DNA of 64,000 nucleotides, from positions 3,534,001 to 3,598,000 of the forward strand of contig BTPP01000004.1 of the NCBI GenBank assembly GCA_037102815.1, written 5' to 3'. Both the position numbers and the translations under genes were made by a program. This stretch comes from Neurospora intermedia. Taxonomy: Eukaryota > Ascomycota > Sordariomycetes > Sordariales > Sordariaceae. The notes beneath the pieces are model-generated. The model did no database searches. It saw only the letters and a list, made by a program, of their open reading frames with translations, and was not told the DNA's origin. Shown here piece after piece: positions 11,116 to 21,294 of the stretch (the first letter of the stretch is position 1; every line of letters starts with the position of its first letter).

Positions 11116-11935
11116 TTTCAAGAGACTTTGTTTTGTTGAGATGTGTTGTGTGGGTAAGTAGCGTAGTTGTGTGGTGTGAAATCCGGATTGTGTCAATGAA
11201 GCGGAAAGAAAACAGCCTCTCTGGAGCTGCTGCGCTGTGCCTGGGCTGGTCTGGACGCTGGGGCCTGTGCTTGACAAGGGAAGACGGAAAGTGGAATGCT
11301 GAGCAAGCCTTTCTACAGCGATTGTATGCGATAGAGTGATGCATAAGTGGGCCGTGAAAGCCTGTCTTTCAGGTTTAGCGCCGATCATTACAGGACATTT
11401 AGCGGCTCTCTAGCGCTCCTTCCCCAGATTTTGCAGACAGCGCCAAGAGGGGGGGAGTTGAACGTCTCGGCCCGCCTCGTACCTTCTCCGTGCCGTCTTC
11501 GACCAAATTGAACTTGCACTTTTCACCACCAAGTACCCTTGTACCTGTTACACAGAACACGGCATCGCAACCAATATGGATGGAATATTAGGCAGACCGG
11601 TCGAGGAGATGAGGAGAAAATGGAAGGCACCGCGGGAGGGTGCAACCGGTCAAGAGGGAAGGAGGGTTCACTTGACTGATTGATGGTTCATTGAGTGCTC
11701 TCCTTCTCGCCGTTACCCTCTTGCCCTATGCCCTATGCCGCCAGCTTCACACATTGAATCTCACTCATTCAATACTCACCTTGTGTTTCTTCACAGTTCA
11801 AGTTGGTGACACAGAGTCCAGCCTCGTTTCCTCCCAATCACAGCAGTTCCCAGCCGCCAGTAACGCCTACAGTCGTCGCGTATCTTGTCAGGTAAGGTTG
11901 GATCGCCAACTCTCACGCGCAAGTGGACGGGAAGC
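11116..11935. other. Divergent region between syf2 and the 688-residue gene
   Basis: 820 nt holding both promoters and leaders. On the plus strand a plausible acceptor (TTCTTCACAG ending near 11797) and a strong donor (CAGGTAAGG at about 11889-11897) suggest introns in the 5' leader of the downstream gene. A short upstream ORF of about 35 codons starts at ATGGATGGA near 11576. Confidence 0.45.
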
Positions 11936-14002
11936 ATGATACCTTATCGGAGGTGTTGCTGGCCTGCATCATCTCGGCTTCAGCCAGTCACAATATCCTC
12001 ACCGAGATGGCATCCTCATGCATTTCAGCGAGTCCAAGCGGCCGCCTACTCCATAATGCCCAAAAGGAAGAAGAAGGAGAAGATTACAGAGAGCTTGGTT
12101 GACGTTGATGACTCCTTTTTCACCTCGAATTCCCAAAAATCCGGGGACATCCAGGGAGTCGAAGCTGGACCGGATGAGCCTCAAGTGGAAAGCCCAAGAG
12201 TCCGCAGACAAGAGATGCGGGAGCTTAGGAACCGGTACTTTTGGAAGCACTGGGTGCAAAAGCACCCAAACTACGTCTGGAATAGGGCTGGTCGCAGAGA
12301 TCAACAAAGGTCCACGAACAACAAAGATGGACTTCATACAAAGACCAATGATGAGAGTGTTGTCAACTATCCCGAAACTGAAGCTGAAAGAAGACAGGAG
12401 AGAGTCAACCTCTGGAATACGTGGGTTATGAACCATCCGGCTTTCAAGCACAGCAAATTCGGCCAATTAAGAAGCACGGGGAAAGTCAAGGGCTATGGTC
12501 AAGCCAGCCTCATGAGAGATCGAGCTAACAGGGTCGGTCGTTACTTCAGAACCCTAAGAGTCGGGCAAGAAAACAACACTTTTCTTCGTTTTCAAAAGAT
12601 TCCAGTGAAAGATCGCTTGATGAAGAGACTCGTTCGGAAGATCGACTTTAGATCCTCCAAGTTCGGCCAAGCCTATTTCAGGCGCTTGAGAGTAGGCCAG
12701 ATTCACAATGACTTCCTCAAGTTCCACAAGGTCGACCTGAGAAGGCCTCAGCCAGGGCGAATCTACCTGAGAAGCCTCCGACTTGGCAGTAATTCCAAGT
12801 TCGACAGGTTCAGGAAGATTCTCTTCGACGCAGATGGCGACCTCAAGGCACGCAGGAAGAAAGAAAGGAGAAGCAGTAAAGACCTAACGGAAGACCACTG
12901 GAAGAAAATGACTAAGAAGACACCCGAGAACATCGCCGCCGAAGAAAAGGAAGAAAAACTGGCAAGAGGAATCCCCGACCATTGGACGATTGAGCAATGG
13001 GAATACATCACCAAGTTTCCCAACCACAGGACTGCAGAGGAATGGAAAAGGATGAGGAATTTCTCAAGTAATCTCGGCCACAAGCGAGCTATTGCGAAAG
13101 CGGTCGAACTTGAAACCTATCAAATATCCGACCTGGTGCTGGAGCTGGACGCCCACGACAATCCCTTTGTCCGTCCGTTCAACGCAGACGATGCAGCCGA
13201 ACAGATCAAGCAGTGGCCGCACCTCGACCCAGATCAGCAAGAGATTGTCAAACGCGCGATCTCTGTCGCCGAAACTGTGTCTGAATCCAAAACAAAATGG
13301 AAGTCACCATTGTCACCATTCCATCACCGTCGGATAACAGAACGTGATGTCCTGTCAGTGGCATTTCTCGGCATTGTCTCCGAATCCACGGAGTCACAAA
13401 ACCATCAAACAACATCGAAATCAGGCACTCACGAACCAAGTCTTGGATTCCTCACCATGTCCGACCTCCTCGAAATAGGCGTACCTGTTTCATACTCAAC
13501 AAACCCTCAGCGTCTCACCCACCTCCTACTCCACCGCATCGAAAAAGCCCAATTCCCCGCCCACCAAGAAGTCAACCTCCCCTCCTCCTCGCTCACAGAA
13601 GCCCTAAACCAGTGCTCATCCTTCCACCAACTCCGCCGCATCATCGCTCCCCTGCTTCACTCAGAAGAAGGCTGTTTTCTCATTTCCCAGTGCCAGGATA
13701 CCATCCTAGCAGCATGCAGCAGCAAAAACGGTTACAGTGTTGATGACGAGTACTACGTCTCCACGGTCTTTGTCTTTCTCAGAACCATCGCCAGCCGTTT
13801 GGCAATGATGGATCTTGGATTTGAGATACCTGCGGACTTTTGGCCTACTAAATATGCTGATCTGTTCTTTCTGGAGTGTCCCGGGCTAGTAGTAGCGGGA
13901 GCGGATGAGCAGGATGGCGGAAGCGCTGGACAACTTGAAAAAGACGAAGAAGAAGCACAAGAAGAAGAAGGAGAAGAACTCTTACAAAAGGACGCGGATT
14001 AG
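11936..14002 (+). CDS. Unrecognised 688-residue repeat protein, probably mitochondrial
   Basis: I do not recognise the family. From the first in-frame ATG (A at -3) the product is 688 residues from a single exon. Residues 1-40 (MIPYRRCCWPASSRLQPVTI...) are Arg-rich without acidic residues and end in FQRVQAAAYS, a credible mitochondrial presequence with cleavage region. A second ATG at 12056 starts MPKRKKKEK, which looks like a nuclear localisation signal. The middle holds degenerate repeats: W..WV..HP twice (about 98 and 150) and three copies of a Gly-x-YFRxLRVGQ unit (about 200, 243 and 274), each followed by an FL+F/FRKI-type ending. Two further W-containing units (DHWTIEQWEYITKFPNHRT, AEEWKRM) follow. 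The C-terminal third is a globular-looking region (LRRIIAPLLHSEEG, FVFLRTIASRLAMM) ending in an acidic tail. Strong donor-like CAGGTAAGG upstream could give alternative starts. Confidence 0.75.
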   Translation: MIPYRRCCWPASSRLQPVTISSPRWHPHAFQRVQAAAYSIMPKRKKKEKITESLVDVDDSFFTSNSQKSGDIQGVEAGPDEPQVESPRVRRQEMRELRNRYFWKHWVQKHPNYVWNRAGRRDQQRSTNNKDGLHTKTNDESVVNYPETEAERRQERVNLWNTWVMNHPAFKHSKFGQLRSTGKVKGYGQASLMRDRANRVGRYFRTLRVGQENNTFLRFQKIPVKDRLMKRLVRKIDFRSSKFGQAYFRRLRVGQIHNDFLKFHKVDLRRPQPGRIYLRSLRLGSNSKFDRFRKILFDADGDLKARRKKERRSSKDLTEDHWKKMTKKTPENIAAEEKEEKLARGIPDHWTIEQWEYITKFPNHRTAEEWKRMRNFSSNLGHKRAIAKAVELETYQISDLVLELDAHDNPFVRPFNADDAAEQIKQWPHLDPDQQEIVKRAISVAETVSESKTKWKSPLSPFHHRRITERDVLSVAFLGIVSESTESQNHQTTSKSGTHEPSLGFLTMSDLLEIGVPVSYSTNPQRLTHLLLHRIEKAQFPAHQEVNLPSSSLTEALNQCSSFHQLRRIIAPLLHSEEGCFLISQCQDTILAACSSKNGYSVDDEYYVSTVFVFLRTIASRLAMMDLGFEIPADFWPTKYADLFFLECPGLVVAGADEQDGGSAGQLEKDEEEAQEEEGEELLQKDAD

Positions 14003-15379
14003 GCATCCATTCAGGGTATTGAGCTTTCTTTATTAAGGTCGGGAGAAAGGTCGCCCAGTTGAACGAAGTATCGGGGCCAGTCTTGCATTTTGGTAGGGGC
14101 AAGGCTGGGTGGATTAGATGTATGTTTGTGTCATCATAGTCAGTTTTTGTGTGAAGGTAACCTTTCTTACAGTAACGCTAGCCAAAGCGTACTGTCCCGT
14201 TTCATAATCATCCAGTTAACTCATTATTGCCGAATAAAATTTCCAGAAACCGCAAACGATATTCAAGTTGCACAACCCTCGTTAAGCATCGCCCGGGATT
14301 GGCTCCCATGTAGAACCTACCTTACTTGAATATCTTCAGCGTTGACTCACCCACCACTCCGCCTGTCTTCAGCCCTGTAGATTTAAAGACACGAGAAGGT
14401 CTAGGTTATGGGTGGTTGCAAGCCGTCGGGTTTCCCAAAAGTGTACATATGAAAGCTGAGACTTTTCAGTCTGAGGGAAGCATATCATTGGATCCAGTCC
14501 GCGCGCGGTAGCCGGTATGGGGGAACACGACATAATCCCATCCGGGGGAAGAAAAGCCAAGCATTTCTTTTCTCTCCTTCCTTTCCTTAGTTGGATCACA
14601 TCCACCACAAGACTCGAACATGGCAAAAGGAACGACCTCACCCACGGTACCTTCGTTTAGTCTACAGAGTGCGACCTCGTAAACTCGTGTGTACGAATAG
14701 AAAAAAAAAAAACTCACACGTGTTTTGATCAGGTTGTTGTTGCGCAGTTGCCCAATCGTTCCGTCCTCAGCCCAATACCGGAGGGATGGAATACGGAGTC
14801 CGTATGTACCCCTGCGCCTCTTCTCGTCTTACACACCACTTTTAGTACATACAGTCTCAGTGTCTCGCAAAAACCAATCATGGTAGCAGTAACCGCTTGG
14901 TCGGTATCGGGTCGCAGATTTTGTACGACTGCTGGGCTGGACCTTTCAATGAACGTTCTGCTTTCCGACTGGGTTGCTTTCTTGTTCTCGAGACCATCGG
15001 GGACGCCTCCAGGTGGCTATGAGTCTAGGCTGCCGGTGTCCCTGGACAGGGTTCTGTTAAAGAGAGACGAGTTAGACGAGTGATGGCCAGCTTACCGTTA
15101 GGGTTATCTCCCCCGACATCGTCAACTTTGGCACCGCGATGTTTTCTTCGGGGTTAGTTGTGAAAGGGAAACTTCCGTAGAACACTCGTTTGTTTGTCTA
15201 GCCCCTCCCATGCATGCCTTTTGCCGTCTTGTTCTTCTTCTTCTTCTGTCATCGTCAGTTCCATCCCCTAACGAGTGCTGTCTGATCACTCTCCAGCTCT
15301 GCGTTGCTGGAGTGCCTACGCCGCCGCCGTGGTTAAGTAAAAGCATGGAAGGGGTTGATCCAATCACTCGCTTGCCAAT
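14003..15379. other. Intergenic region before the kelch gene
   Basis: About 1.4 kb without a supported gene. It contains an A12-type run near 14700 and a CTT microsatellite around 15230-15248. It should hold the 3' UTR of the 688-residue gene and the promoter of the kelch gene. Short frames here show no family resemblance. Confidence 0.55.
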
Positions 15380-17794
15380 ATGACTTCTACTCAGGTCCTA
15401 TGTCTAGGAGCATCGTCGTGGCAGCCTAGACCATCGACAATGCAACGACCTTCACGATCGCCGCTCATTCCACAGTCATGGAGACTTCTCTTAGTCCTCC
15501 TGTTTCTCACCTTCATCCAAGTCTCCCACGCTCAGCTCGACCCCATCAGGAACTTCTGCCGAATCTTTGGCCACCAAACCGCCGTGATTGACAACAGGCT
15601 CTACATAGACGGTGGTTTCATCAACTACAACCCCATCTCCCAGTATCCAGCCAACTACACGAGTGAGCGAGTTTGCCACCCTGCCGCGGTACTCTCACGG
15701 CTGACATTTGTCTCACAGACACCGCCCTCCTCTACCTCGATCTCTCAACCATCACCGAATCCGGCATGCCCCCTCTCTTGTCCACTTCTCCACCAAAGAA
15801 CTCTTCCGTCCCCTCCGTTCACGGCGCCGCTCTCTGGGCCGACCAAGTCAACAAGCGATTATATCTCTTTGGTGGCGAACCTCCCCCTTCGCTTCCTAGT
15901 TCGAATTACTACCTACCCTCGCTATGGTCTTTTGATGCCGTGTCGGAAGGATGGGAATTGGTTGCCCCCAAAAACAACCCAAATCAGGTGAAGATAGACG
16001 GGGTGTCGTACGGAGCTGGGGCCAGCGTGGAAGAGAGAGGGGAAGGATATTACTTTGGTGGATGGATTTCTGATAGTAGTACGGGGAATTCGACGGGAAT
16101 GGCGTCAGGGGGGTTGGTGAAGTTTGACTTTGATGAGGGGCAGTGGTCGAGGAACGAGGGGCCTGATCAAGATGATAATGCAAAAGTAGGGAGGGCGGAA
16201 GGAGCTATGGTGTTCATCCCCATTGGGGATGGCGGGATGTTGGTTTACTTTGGGGGAGTGATGCAGAGCCAGAGTGAGGATGACAAAAAGAGTGGGAACG
16301 TGACAACGGAAGGCCAGCCGATGGAGATAATTTATCTGTATGATGTGCTGAGTAGTAAGTGGTACGTGCAGAACGCAACGGGGCAGGTGCCGGGTAAGAG
16401 GAGACGGTTCTGCGCCGGTGTGACGTGGGCAAGTGATAAGAGCAGCTATAATATGTGAGTGTGTTCTCTGAAGGCCCCTTCTCAACCCTTTTTTTCTAGC
16501 ATTCGGCCACTGACAATGTGGCATCAGATACATCTATGGCGGTGCCTCGATTCCCCCGGACAACCACCCTGGTTACGACGACGTATACATCCTTACCATT
16601 CCCTCTTTCCAATGGCTGAAGCTGTATCCCAAGCCCTCCGACGAATCTGATCCGAGCCAGAATAGCCAGCAAGGGGGAGCTTACCCCCATCACTCTCTGA
16701 CCTGCAACGTCATTTCCCAGGCTCAAATGCTGATTATTGGGGGAAACTTCCCCCTCTCGACCGACTGTGATGTGCCCTCCCAGTTCGGCACACATAATCT
16801 CGACCTAGGCGAGCAAAATGCCAAGAAGGAACCGTGGCAGTTGTTCGATTCAAATTTGACCACGTATACCGTGCCGGATGTGGTGGTAAAGGTAGTGGGA
16901 GGTGGGAAGGACGGCGGAGCGACCAAGAGGGAACCTGAGAAGGGCTGGGCACATCCGGATTTGAAGGTCTTGCTGACGAGAGAAGCAAAGTTTGCAGCGA
17001 GAACTGCAACGCGGAGTGTCCCGAGTGCGACAGGTAGTTCTGATGCGAACAGAGGAGGGACAGACCTTTCGAAGGGGGCAATTGCTGGAATTGCGGTTGG
17101 TGGAGCAGTTGCTATTGTTGCGGCGCTGGCCGGGGCTTGTTGGTTCATCAGGCGACATCGACAACGAAGGATTCTGGACCAGAAGAACAAAAGGGAGAAG
17201 TCTCTTGCTGATGGGGCCAGGTTGGGTACTGTGGCTTCACAGTCGGATGTGCCACCATGGAGCCCGGGGATGATGGCAACAACCGGATATACATCCCCAA
17301 GTCCGTATTCTGATGGCCCGTTCCAGGGACAGCAACAGGGGAATAGCGTTTATTCGGTCAATGTTCCTCGCCCGCCCGCGGAGTTGGAAGGAAATACGTA
17401 CTGGCAGGGGCCAGACGGCGTAACGTACGAGCTGACAAGTCCGGGGTCAGCGGTATCTGAACAGCACCAGCAAACTCTCCAAACCAAGATCGATTCCCAA
17501 GGACGGGTCTGGATGCAGGTCCCACCAGCAGGAAGAGGTGACCACGGTAGTCCTATGTCAAGGTATGGGACAGTAACCGGAACCGGGTCAGAGTCTGGGA
17601 CGCCCACAACAACAGCAGCTGACCCTCATGGGACGAAGTCCCCAATATCACCGACACACTCGCCGACAGAGCCACAAGAACTCGGCGTCAATCCGAAACG
17701 CGGAAGTACGGATGCCACAACAATCTTGACTGGTTCGGCAGGCTGGGATGCGGCAAGGGGGAGACCTAAGCATCACACTTTCTATCATCCATGA
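15380..17794 (+). CDS. Kelch-repeat type I membrane protein
   Basis: Three exons: 15380-15662, 15719-16454 and 16528-17794, with introns of 56 nt (GTGAGC...CACAG) and 73 nt (GTGAGT...ATCAG). The product is 761 residues from the first ATG. A second in-frame ATG at 15440 gives a cleaner signal peptide (WRLLLVLLFLTFIQVSHAQ). The extracellular part shows kelch blades: LYIDGGFINY, RLYLFGGEPP, GYYFGGWI, LVYFGGVMQ, YIYGGASIPP and LIIGGNFPL. These indicate a beta-propeller with N-glycosylation sites (NYT, NST, NVT, NAT). One transmembrane helix lies at about 523-547 (IAGIAVGGAVAIVAALAGAC), followed by a basic stop-transfer RRHRQRR. A cytoplasmic low-complexity tail of about 210 residues is rich in Pro, Ser, Thr and Gly. 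Such proteins are common in filamentous ascomycetes and are suspected cell-surface sensors or wall-associated proteins; ligand and partner are unknown. Confidence 0.85.
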
Positions 17795-18836
17795 ACAGGC
17801 GTTCCTGCTATAGTGTCTCTTGGCCTTTGTCAACAGAGATCCTGAAGTCCTAGGATTGTTTGACCTAAGGGAGTGTAGAAGATGGCCTAAGTCTGCCAGT
17901 ACAATACCTGTATGTAAACATACCAATACTCTTCTTCTGGGTCTCTTCGTTTGTCGTTTATTTTTCTTTGATGTTGTGAAGAGGGGGGAGGACTGTCCAG
18001 CAAGGTTGAAGTGATATCAGAACGTGCGCGCGGATGATCGAAGGGAACCCAAATGCTGGAGACTCCGTCCTCAAGTTTTGTAGAATTCGGATCAGAGCCG
18101 AGATCGTTCAGTTCTCACAGCGAGAACGTGACTGCAATCCCCGGCCATTCAATTGCGCATCGTCGTGCCCGACCACAGGATAAGTAATACTTAAAGTCAC
18201 ACCTTCCTTCCTTGACCTCGGCTCATATGTCACCTAAAACTTGGGTTTCTCTAATGTCGCTCTTGCTCCTCTCATTCAAAGGGAAGGCGCGATAACTGGC
18301 GACCAGTCAGAACGGCAATGGTCACAACCCAATGACTATGACGTGATGGGTGTGCACTTCCATCCTCTGGGAAGGTTCGAATGGTGAACAAGTTTAGGGC
18401 GATGCCCTGATGGATGCTTTTCTAATCGAGGTTTTGTCGCTGCACGTCAAAAATCTGTCGATCGCCTCGCAGAGTACCAGCAACTCCATCATGGCAAGTG
18501 GTTCTTTTTCAATGTTTGGTGGTAGATGTCGAGTTGGATTGCAGACGTGAAGACAAACAATAGTAGCTCAGGAAGTGGTAACTATGGCCGTAATTACGGT
18601 AATACCTCCACCCTTTGTGATCCACAGCACCAAAATCTGAGCCTACAGGCGGGTAATCGTACTACATGTTGTAGTATTTACAGCGGCATATTCGTCACCA
18701 TGGTAACGACAAGCTGATCAAATTGTCCGGGACAGTCGCAGCGCGACACCCTCGATCTATCTTAAGTTATATCCCACTTTCTCATCCCCGTCCTTCCACC
18801 TGCAAGACACGAAGCCATCCGCTCACTACCACAGCC
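17795..18836. other. Intergenic region before the hydrolase gene
   Basis: About 1 kb with no supported coding frame. It contains a GATAAG word near 18179, which alone is not evidence for GATA-factor control. CT-rich sequence just before 18837 fits a 5' leader. Confidence 0.55.
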
Positions 18837-19909
18837 ATGGAACCCTTTCGACCGGCGCCCATCGAGCCTTATCGCGTACTAGTCCACAATTACCCATCCC
18901 ACGACCCCGACTCCAACCGTCTCGCCCAAGCCTACGAGTATGAGACCGATGGCCTCAAGAGAAACGCGCTTGTTTTTCTGGGTGGTCTTGGTGACGGCCC
19001 TCATGGTATCCCATATGTCAAAAAGATAGCTAATGCTATTGCTGGTGAATCTGACTACGCGGTCTACGAACCCCGACTCAGCAGCGCCTTCTCGGCCTGG
19101 GGATACGGTAGCCTCCACAACGACGTCAAGGAAATCAGTGCTTTGGTCAAGTATTTGCGCACTACGACGTTTCAGATGGGCAGGATCGTGCTGATGGGCC
19201 ACTCCACGGGCTGTCAGGACTGCATGTACTACGCCACACACGGCGATGAGATGGGGCTCGAGAAGGTAGATGGGTTCATCTTGCAGGGACCAGTGTCGGA
19301 TCGCGAGGCGATTCTGGCGGTCTTTGAGGAGGAGTCGCCCGGGAAGGGACAGGCAAGGATGGACTTGAGCGTCCAAGTTGCGAGGAAGATGATAAGCGAG
19401 GGAACGGCACAAGATTGCATGCCGCGAGAGTGGTTGCCAAAGGAGTTTTGGGCTTCTCCGATCTCTGCTTATAGGTGGTTTTCGTTGGCGAGCTTTGGGT
19501 GAGTCTTCTTTGTCCGTGTTGTGGTCAACAGTGCTGACGATGGATACCTCATACCAGCGGTGACGATGACTACTTCTCGTCGGACCTACCAGATGAAAAA
19601 CTGGCCGAAATTTGGGGCAAGGTTTCCAAGCCGACTCTTATCCTGCCATCCGAGAACGACGAGCACGTTCCAGAGTGGATCGACGTTGTCGATATGATGG
19701 CCAAGTGGAAGAGATTCTGTAAGGAGGATGTAATCTCGAGCTTATCGGGCCTCATCCCCGAGGCAGATCACCGAGTGGAATTTGGCCCGGCTGGGGAGCC
19801 GGCGAACCTGGCGCAAAGCTGGCTCTGTGATCGGGTGCACGCCTTTCTGAAGCAGCTGGAGCGGCACGGGCAAGAAGAAGCCATCGATGCTGCCACCGAG
19901 TCCCAGTAA
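18837..19909 (+). CDS. DUF1749 (SidJ-like) alpha/beta hydrolase
   Basis: Two exons, 18837-19498 and 19558-19909, with a 59-nt intron (GTGAGT...TACCAG). The product is 337 residues. The alpha/beta-hydrolase nucleophile elbow is GHSTG with Ser123, preceded by the strand IVLM. Candidate acid and histidine are Asp in PSENDEHVP and His in ADHRVEF, in the expected order. The early LVFLGGLGDGPHGIPYV segment carries the oxyanion-hole turn. Fungal DUF1749 proteins include Aspergillus fumigatus SidJ, which from memory hydrolyses the siderophore fusarinine C inside the cell. Other members have no known substrate, so siderophore breakdown here is only a possibility. No siderophore synthesis gene is adjacent. 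The start is the first ATG after CACAGCC; the frame is open further upstream without an ATG. Confidence 0.85.
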
Positions 19910-20382
19910 TTTGTGACCGATAGCCGTAGATAACATGTCAGGAATCAAACGGGACTTTGGTGATATCCTCGCATTCGGGGACTACTCAAGAAACCATGGA
20001 TGACTAATCTGGATCAAGCATACATCGCGGATCCCTTTCATGATGGTGGTCCCCGTAATCACTGGTGCCCTCTCCGGGACACCGGGACGGGATCTTTGGG
20101 TGCCGCTGTTTGGGATCTTGGTCGCCGAAGTGCCGCTGCGGGTCTTGGAATCCAGGTCGCTATTGCCCTGGCTCGCCTGGCCAAGCCCCGGGAGTTCGGC
20201 GACCCTTTCACTCAATGATACGAAGGGGCGTTCCAACAGCTACAATAAGGCCGTCAAGACAGAAAAACACCCGACATCTTTGGTCCAACTATATAAAAGA
20301 AGAATATACCATCCCGCAACTATCGCATTTTCTTTCCGGGCAACCATCTCCAAATCCAACATCCCAAACTATCTCTACCAAA
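19910..20382. other. Short intergenic region with promoter of the 65-residue gene
   Basis: Holds the 3' UTR of the hydrolase gene and the promoter and leader of the small Cys-motif gene. No gene is supported. A good TATA box lies at 20290-20299. Confidence 0.6.
20290..20299 (+). promoter_or_regulatory. TATA box for the 65-residue protein gene
   Basis: TATATAAAAG lies 84 nt before the ATG of the small gene, followed by a C/A-rich leader (CATCTCCAAATCCAACATCC). Its match to the TATA consensus and spacing fit a core promoter with transcription starting roughly 20320-20330. Confidence 0.6.
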
Positions 20383-20781
20383 ATGTGCATGAGCGCGACT
20401 TGCCCTACCTGCTGTAAGTTTCCGTATCGCCTGCTGAAACTTTCATACACAGCGTATCCAGTCCCTTGTCTTCCTCCAAATCACCCCCCGCATTTGCTTA
20501 TCGCTGCCTCTGACTTCAACCCCGCCATCGCTTCTTTCGAGCTCTCAACATGGTCTCGATACCGGGCGCTCGAACTGACTAAGTTCATTTCTGTTCACTA
20601 ACGACTTCCAACAGCTAAGCAAGCGTGGCGTGGCTGCGGCTCCCACGTCCCCTCCGTCTTCGCGGGCGTCCCCGAAGACAAGTGGTGCACCTGCGAGCCC
20701 AAGGTCGAAGTCAACGGCGTTCAGTATCCTCCTCAGGCGAAGTCTACGGGCTTTTTCAGCGGACTGATGGGTGGTAAATAA
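20383..20781 (+). CDS. 65-residue conserved Cys-motif protein
   Basis: Two exons, 20383-20413 and 20615-20781, joined across a 201-nt intron (GTAAGT donor, CACTAACGAC branch region, CAACAG acceptor). The product is 65 residues. It begins MCMSATCPTCSKQAWRGCG and continues HVPSVFAGVPEDKWCTCEP. The C-x2-C pair (CPTC), a Cys in RGCG and a second CTC cluster suggest a small metal-binding fold. From memory, similar short proteins with the pattern C..C.K..W.GCG.H...VP...W C.C are widespread in fungi and also occur in bacteria, with no established function. The first exon codes only 10 residues plus one base, so the gene is easy to miss in annotation. A strong TATA box suggests good expression. The C-terminus (KSTGFFSGLMGGK) is Gly-rich. 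Confidence 0.8.
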
Positions 20782-21294
20782 GCGGGATGATACCATGGCA
20801 TTCATGGACCGACGGGGTCGAGAAAATCTTGGGATGATGATGGGATGCTTTACTAAATCGACAATCAAACATAACAAGACCACTGATGTTCGGAACTGTA
20901 TGCCCGGCATCGGCGTCGTCATGAGGGGTCCGAGGGGGCCTTTGCACTTGCTGCCTTACATTGATTGGTACATTTTACTCAAGTTCTCGGCTTTGCACTG
21001 GCCTGGCTTTCTCTATCAATGATTTTTTGCTGACTCACCTATCTTCTTATTTTTCATTGCTCCTCTTGCCTTATCATACTTGGCCGACAAAGCCTCATCA
21101 CCCATCAGTGATCATCAAGGTTGACAATCCCTTCCCACTCAACCAAACAATGACGCCCTAAACTTCACCTTCTTCCCATTCCCATTCCCATCCATACCAC
21201 ATCCTACCTCCCGGGTATCTCCCGATCCCCCTTATCCCCATCCCCTTTCTCCCCTTTACACCACAACCTTCCCCTCCCTTCCCATAACCTAACC
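20782..21294. other. Intergenic region before the P450 gene
   Basis: 513 nt with no supported coding frame. The last 130 bases are strongly CT/CA-rich, including CCCATT repeats near 21176-21190, as in many fungal leaders. Confidence 0.6.

Noticed and set aside
11116-11388. N-terminal extension of Syf2 by about 90 residues
   Set aside because: The frame is open but contains no needed family sequence; Syf2 proteins begin near MPPEKKRK, and the extension lies where the leader is expected.
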